Part shown: positions 60,359 through 64,000 of the stretch, piece after piece
Layout of the letters: each line of letters begins with the position of its first letter
Position numbering within the stretch: the stretch's first letter is position 1
DNA from: Streptomyces antibioticus
Lineage (GTDB): Bacteria; Actinomycetota; Actinomycetes; Streptomycetales; Streptomycetaceae
Reading direction: 5' to 3'
Assembly: GCF_001514065.1 (NCBI RefSeq)
Contig: NZ_KQ948430.1
Span: forward strand, 305,816 to 369,815
Length of the DNA stretch: 64,000 bases
Notes under the pieces: generated by a model
Told to the model about the DNA's origin: nothing
What the model saw: only the letters and a program-made list of their open reading frames with translations
Databases searched by the model: none
Position numbers and translations under genes: made by a program

Positions 60359-61357
60359 ATGTCGGCGCTCATGGAGCAGAGGCATCTCGGCCGCACCGGC
60401 CTGCGTGTGTCCCGTATCGGACTCGGCACCCTCACGTGGGGCAGGGACACCGACGAGCACGACGCCGCGGACCTCTTGAAGACGTTCTGGGAAGCGGGCG
60501 GCAGCCTCGTCGACACGGCCGACGTGTACGGCGACGGGGAGGCCGAGTATCTGCTCGGACGCCTCATAGAAGGCCTGGTCCCGCGCCGGGACCTGGTCAT
60601 CTCCACCAAGGCGGGCAGCGTGCCGGACCCGGACCGCCGCTTCGACGGCTCGCGCGGCCATCTGCTCTCCGCGCTGGACGCCTCCCTCGCCCGCCTCGGC
60701 ACGGACTACGTCGACGTGTGGCACGTCCACGCCTACGACCCCGAAACCCCCCTGGAGGAGACCCTCCAGGCGCTCGACCTGGCGGTCGGCAGCGGCCGCG
60801 CGCGCTATGCCGCCGTCTCCAACTTCTGCGGCTGGCAGCTCGCCAAGGCCGCGACCTGGCAGCTGGCGGCACCGGGCACCCGGACCCGGCTGGCGGCCAC
60901 GCAGCTGGAGTACTCCCTGCTCCAGCGGGGCGTCGAGCGCGAGGTGCTGCCGGCCGCGCTGGACCTGGGCATCGGGCTGCTGCCCTCCTCCCCGCTGGGC
61001 CGGGGAGTACTGACGGGCAAGTACCGGGGGGACGTCACACCCGCCGACTCGCGGGGCGCCTCCGAGCATCTGGCGCCGTTCGTCGAGCCGTACCTCGACG
61101 ACACGGCGAGCCGCATCGTGGACGCCGTGCAGACCGCGGCCGACGGGCTCGCGGTGACCCCGCTCCAGGTGGCCCTCGCCTGGGTCCGCGACCGGCCCGG
61201 GGTGACCGCCCCGATCGTCGGCGCGCGCAACGCGCAGCAGCTCACGGCGGCATTGTCAGTGGAGGCCCTTAGTCTTCCTGACGAGATCTGCCGGGCGCTC
61301 GACGACGTGTCGGCGCCCGTGCACCGCTATCCCGATCACGACTGGAGCACGCTGTGA
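60359..61357 (+). CDS. Aldo/keto reductase
   Basis: A 332-residue NADPH-dependent reductase. The fold start MEQRHLGRTGLRVSRIGLGT is followed by the catalytic tetrad region: Asp and Tyr in SLVDTADVYGDGEAEYLLG, Lys in LVISTKAGSVPD, and His in DVWHVHAYDPETPLEE. C-terminal cofactor residues are in PIVGARNAQQLTAAL. The substrate is not identifiable. ATG 60359 and 60371 are both possible, neither with a strong ribosome site. The RecD2-like gene overlaps its stop by 4 nt. Confidence 0.92.
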   Translation: MSALMEQRHLGRTGLRVSRIGLGTLTWGRDTDEHDAADLLKTFWEAGGSLVDTADVYGDGEAEYLLGRLIEGLVPRRDLVISTKAGSVPDPDRRFDGSRGHLLSALDASLARLGTDYVDVWHVHAYDPETPLEETLQALDLAVGSGRARYAAVSNFCGWQLAKAATWQLAAPGTRTRLAATQLEYSLLQRGVEREVLPAALDLGIGLLPSSPLGRGVLTGKYRGDVTPADSRGASEHLAPFVEPYLDDTASRIVDAVQTAADGLAVTPLQVALAWVRDRPGVTAPIVGARNAQQLTAALSVEALSLPDEICRALDDVSAPVHRYPDHDWSTL

Positions 61358-63495
61358 GCACGGAGCCGGGGCCCACGGAGGAGACCGAGCCGGAGGAGGC
61401 GCCGACCGGGGAGGACACCCCGACGGCGCCCGAAGAGGCCGACGCCGCCGAGAGCGACGCCGAGGAGGCGACACCCGAGGCCTCCGGCGAGCAGGGCGAG
61501 GCCGCTCCGCAGTTGTCCGAGGCCGAGGCGGAGCTCGCGGCGCAGAAGGTCGAGCGGGAGCGGATCGCGCGGCGGAAGGCCGAGAAGCAGGGGCCCGTCG
61601 AGAGCGGGGCGAAGCTCAGCGGCAAGGCCGCCGATCTGCTCGCGGCCGTGCGGGCGGTGGAGAGCGGGGCCAAGCCGGTGGCCGCGGTCTTCAGCGAGCC
61701 CCCGGCCCCGCGCCGGCCCGCGCCGGAACCGGTGCAGCGCCCCCAGCCCGCCGCCGCCGACGTGCCCGCGGCACCCGCCGCCGAGACCGTCGAGTCCGTG
61801 CGCGGCGTCCTCACCGAGGGCGGCGCCCCCGAAGCGCTGGTCCCGCAGGTCGCCGCCGCGCTCGGGGAGGGCGCGGCGGAGCAGCTGCGCGCCGATCCCT
61901 GGCAGTTGCTGCGCGTCAGCGGTGTACGGCCGGAGCAGGCCGACGGGTTCGCGCGGGCGCTGCTGGGCGCGGAGTGCGGCCCGGACGACGAGCGCCGGGG
62001 CCGTGCCGTGACCGTCTGGCTGCTGGAGCAGGCGGCGCTGGCCGGGCACACCGCCCTCGAACTGCCCACGCTCGTCGCCGCGCTGGGCAAGCAGGGTGTG
62101 CCGGACGCCGACGCGGCCGTGCAGAACACCCTCGCGGAGGCCGAGGCCCTGGTCTTCCAGGACGCCCTCGATCCGCGGGCCCCGGAGCCCGAGGACGAGG
62201 ACGCGGAGCGCCCGGTCCGCGTCCTGGTCGGTCTGGAGCGGTACGCGCTGGCCGAGGAGAGCCTCGCCGACGGACTGTCCCGGCTGATCAACTCGGCGCC
62301 CAAGCAGGACGGCTCGGCCGAGGACTGGGAGCGCGCCGCGGGCTCCGCGCAGGCGTCGGCCGGCGAGCTGATCCGCGCGGTCGCGGGCCACGGCCTGGTC
62401 CTGCACACCGGCGGGGAGGCGTCCCTGGCCGAACCGGCGGCGCTGCTCCAGGCGGCCCGGGAACTCGGCCTGCGTGCCTGGGCGGCGGCTCACGGCCCCC
62501 TCGGGCGCGACCGTTTCGCGGCCCTGATCCCCGGGGCGACCACCGTGACGACGGTCGGCGGTCTCCTGTCCGGCACCGAGGGCCCTGGCCGGGACGCCGA
62601 CGGCGCCCTCGACCTGGACCTCCTCGTCGTGCTCGACGCCCCCCAGTTGGACGTGGAGACGGCGGCGCTGCTCACGGAGTCGCTGCCGGACGGGGCCCGG
62701 CTGCTGCTGGCCGGCGACCCGGCGGTGCTGTGGTCGGCGGGCCCGGGGCGGGTGTTCGCCGATCTGCTGGCCGCGCGGGTCTGCCCCCAGGTCGCCTCCC
62801 GGCGCCCCGACCCCGGCCCGCTCGGCGAGCTGGTCTCCGGTATCGGCATCGGCGAGCTGAACCAGGTCGAGGCCCCCGGCAAGGAGGTCGTGATCGTGCC
62901 GGTGCGGGACGCGGGCGAGGCCGTGCACCGGACCGTGCAGCTCGTCGCCGACTCGGTGCCGCGGGCGATCGGCGTCCCGCCCGAGGACACCCAGGTCATC
63001 ACCCCGGGCCACGGCGGAGCGGCGGGCACCCGCGCCCTCAACGCCGCCCTCAAGGAGCGCCTCAACCCGGGCCCGGGCCGCTTCGGCGGCTTCGACCCCG
63101 GCGATCGTGTCGCCTACTCCCCCACCCCGGGCCGCACCCTGCCGGGCCAGGTGGTGAAGGCCGACGCGGAGGGCCTGCACCTGACCTGCTCGGGCGAGGC
63201 GGTCGTCGTCCCGAAGGACCGCGTGGACCAGTCCGTCCGCCACGGCTGGGCCCTGACCGCCCACCAGGCGGTCGGCGGCCGCTGGCCGGCGGTCGTGGTG
63301 GTCCTCCCGGGCGACGCCACCCAGTCCCTGACCCGCCCCTGGGTCTACACAGCCTTCGGCCGGGCGTCCCGCCACCTGTCGGTGGTCCACGGCGCGGAAC
63401 AGGCCCTGCCAAGGGCGGTGACAGAGCTCGGCCCGAAGCCCCGCACAACCCGTCTCCCGGTACTTCTGAGCCCACAGCTGGGTCAACCCACCTAG
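61354..63495 (+). CDS. RecD2-like helicase homologue with degenerate ATPase motifs
   Basis: A 713-residue protein. Residues 1-140 are acidic, disordered and Ala/Pro-rich. A helix-hairpin-helix-like region (LRADPWQLLRVSGVRPEQADGFA) matches the RecD2 N-terminus. The helicase part aligns by motif: LLVVLDAPQLDVETAAL (usually VIDEASMLD), ARLLLAGDPAVLWSAGPGRVF, VITPGHGGAAGTRALNAALK, FDPGDRVAYSPTPGR, and ALTAHQAVGGRWPAVVVVL. The expected GxGKT Walker A is replaced by LHTGGEASLAEP and the Walker B Asp-Glu by Asp-Ala, so ATP hydrolysis looks lost. GTG 61354 overlaps the aldo/keto reductase stop by 4 nt. Confidence 0.85.
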   Translation: MSTEPGPTEETEPEEAPTGEDTPTAPEEADAAESDAEEATPEASGEQGEAAPQLSEAEAELAAQKVERERIARRKAEKQGPVESGAKLSGKAADLLAAVRAVESGAKPVAAVFSEPPAPRRPAPEPVQRPQPAAADVPAAPAAETVESVRGVLTEGGAPEALVPQVAAALGEGAAEQLRADPWQLLRVSGVRPEQADGFARALLGAECGPDDERRGRAVTVWLLEQAALAGHTALELPTLVAALGKQGVPDADAAVQNTLAEAEALVFQDALDPRAPEPEDEDAERPVRVLVGLERYALAEESLADGLSRLINSAPKQDGSAEDWERAAGSAQASAGELIRAVAGHGLVLHTGGEASLAEPAALLQAARELGLRAWAAAHGPLGRDRFAALIPGATTVTTVGGLLSGTEGPGRDADGALDLDLLVVLDAPQLDVETAALLTESLPDGARLLLAGDPAVLWSAGPGRVFADLLAARVCPQVASRRPDPGPLGELVSGIGIGELNQVEAPGKEVVIVPVRDAGEAVHRTVQLVADSVPRAIGVPPEDTQVITPGHGGAAGTRALNAALKERLNPGPGRFGGFDPGDRVAYSPTPGRTLPGQVVKADAEGLHLTCSGEAVVVPKDRVDQSVRHGWALTAHQAVGGRWPAVVVVLPGDATQSLTRPWVYTAFGRASRHLSVVHGAEQALPRAVTELGPKPRTTRLPVLLSPQLGQPT

Positions 63496-63540
63496 GGGCG
63501 CGGGGAACTGCGCGACCAGCCACAACGCAGCCGCAGTCGC
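63494..63540 (+). repeat. Dispersed Streptomyces intergenic repeat
   Basis: The stretch beginning GGGGCGCGGGGAACTGCGCG, then ACCAGCCACAACGCAGCCGCAG, is a sequence I recognise as recurring between genes in many Streptomyces genomes. Here it begins on the stop codon of the RecD2-like gene. No copy-number count is possible from one window. Confidence 0.6.
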
Positions 63541-63582
63541 GTACGACACAACGGCCCCCCACGGCGAATGGGCGCAAAACCC

Positions 63583-63619
63583 GGCGGCGGCCACGGAAAG
63601 AACCTCCGTGACCGCCGCC
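63583..63619. terminator. Terminator between the RecD2-like gene and the last gene
   Basis: GGCGGCGGCCACGGA (63583-63597) pairs with TCCGTGACCGCCGCC (63605-63619) with one mismatch and a 7-base loop. It lies between the two convergent genes. Confidence 0.75.
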
Positions 63620-63633
63620 GCCCAGGCCCAGCG

Positions 63634-64000
63634 CTAGCGGTGGGGCTCCAGATCCTCGTCCTCGTCCAGATCCGCATCGAGCTCATCGAGCTCGTCGTCC
63701 TCCGCACCGTCGTCGACGTCGTCGTCGAAGACCGCGCTCACATCGAACCGGCACACCACCTGCTGCGGATCGACCCCGTCGAACGGCGCCTCCAGCCACT
63801 CCCCGGGCTCGGCCGGCTCCTCCGCCGCGGTCACCCACAGCGTGGAGTCGCCCTCCTCCAGGCCGAACTCCTTGTGCCGCGAGGCGATCTCGTCCGGTTC
63901 GTACTCGCCGAACAGCAACCCCAGCGCCCCGTGCACCGTGCCGGAGCCCGCCGCGCGGGAGGTCTCCCCGTCGGGGTCGGCCGACTCGATCCGCTGGGCC
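63634..64000 (-). CDS. Conserved acidic protein of unknown function, 5' end beyond the window
   Basis: The frame is open from TAG at 63634 to the right edge, so the gene starts outside. The visible 121 residues include HGALGLLFGEYEPDEIASRHKE, DSTLWVTAAEEPAEPGEWLEAP and PQQVVCRFDVSAVFDDD, then a very acidic tail (about 20 Asp/Glu in the last 35 residues) ending EPHR. A GTG at 63936 could be a start, but coding-like sequence continues upstream of it. I do not recognise a family. Confidence 0.7.
   Translation of the reverse strand, partial: AQRIESADPDGETSRAAGSGTVHGALGLLFGEYEPDEIASRHKEFGLEEGDSTLWVTAAEEPAEPGEWLEAPFDGVDPQQVVCRFDVSAVFDDDVDDGAEDDELDELDADLDEDEDLEPHR

Noticed and set aside
1-64000. 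CRISPR arrays, insertion sequences, prophage, attachment sites, tRNA or rRNA genes
   Set aside because: No regular spaced repeats, transposase or integrase domains, or cloverleaf-like sequences were seen on either strand by eye.

Overview
The window is a piece of a high-GC actinobacterial chromosome, almost certainly Streptomyces. It carries a complete 20S proteasome and pupylation locus, an IclR-controlled glycerol operon next to metH, an mshC mycothiol ligase, a ParJ/PAC2 gene and a typical Streptomyces intergenic repeat. GTG starts and AGGAGG-type ribosome sites are common. No tRNA, rRNA, CRISPR array, transposase or integrase was seen. As far as I recall, the gene order around it resembles the SCO1638-SCO1670 region of S. 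coelicolor, except for a large extra block of methionine-salvage genes between glpD and parJ.

Layout. 0-12.0 kb (mostly minus strand): pafB (cut by the window edge), two FKBP prolyl isomerases, pafA, an MFS exporter with a divergent LacI regulator, then prcA, prcB, an endonuclease VII-like gene, pup, dop and arc. 12.5-18.1 kb: ferredoxin, exported protein, trmI, a site-2-protease-like M50 peptidase, a RecB-type nuclease and an orphan response regulator. 18.1-22.6 kb: two tandem family-5 solute-binding lipoproteins and a HAD phosphatase. 22.7-31.8 kb: metH, divergent from gylR, then glpF-glpK-glpD. 31.9-48.6 kb: a SUKH protein and a methionine-salvage island. 48.7-64 kb: parJ, a secreted beta-propeller protein, a cytoplasmic-looking S8 peptidase with a glutamine-rich partner, mshC, three conserved actinobacterial genes, corA, a ferritin-like protein, an F420-type oxidoreductase, an aldo/keto reductase, a RecD2-like protein with degenerate ATPase motifs, and a truncated acidic protein.

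The most interesting part is the salvage island (32.5-48.6 kb). On the minus strand, a ribose-type ABC importer (binding protein, double ATPase, permease) is followed by mtnK (methylthioribose kinase). Divergently, mtnD-mtnC-mtnB overlap by 4 nt each and face mtnA. Divergent from mtnA, a BMP-type nucleoside ABC importer leads into a nucleoside phosphorylase and an MTA/SAH-type deaminase, followed by a GntR/FCD regulator with a perfect 17-bp palindrome at its promoter. Together these could feed methylthioribose-1-phosphate by two routes: MTR plus kinase, and MTA to methylthioinosine to MTR-1-P. They could then recycle it to the methionine keto acid close to metH. Three of the four transcription units begin with a 21-24 codon ORF ending in or rich in cysteine codons. 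This suggests a cysteine/sulfur-responsive leader-peptide attenuation regulon for methylthio salvage.
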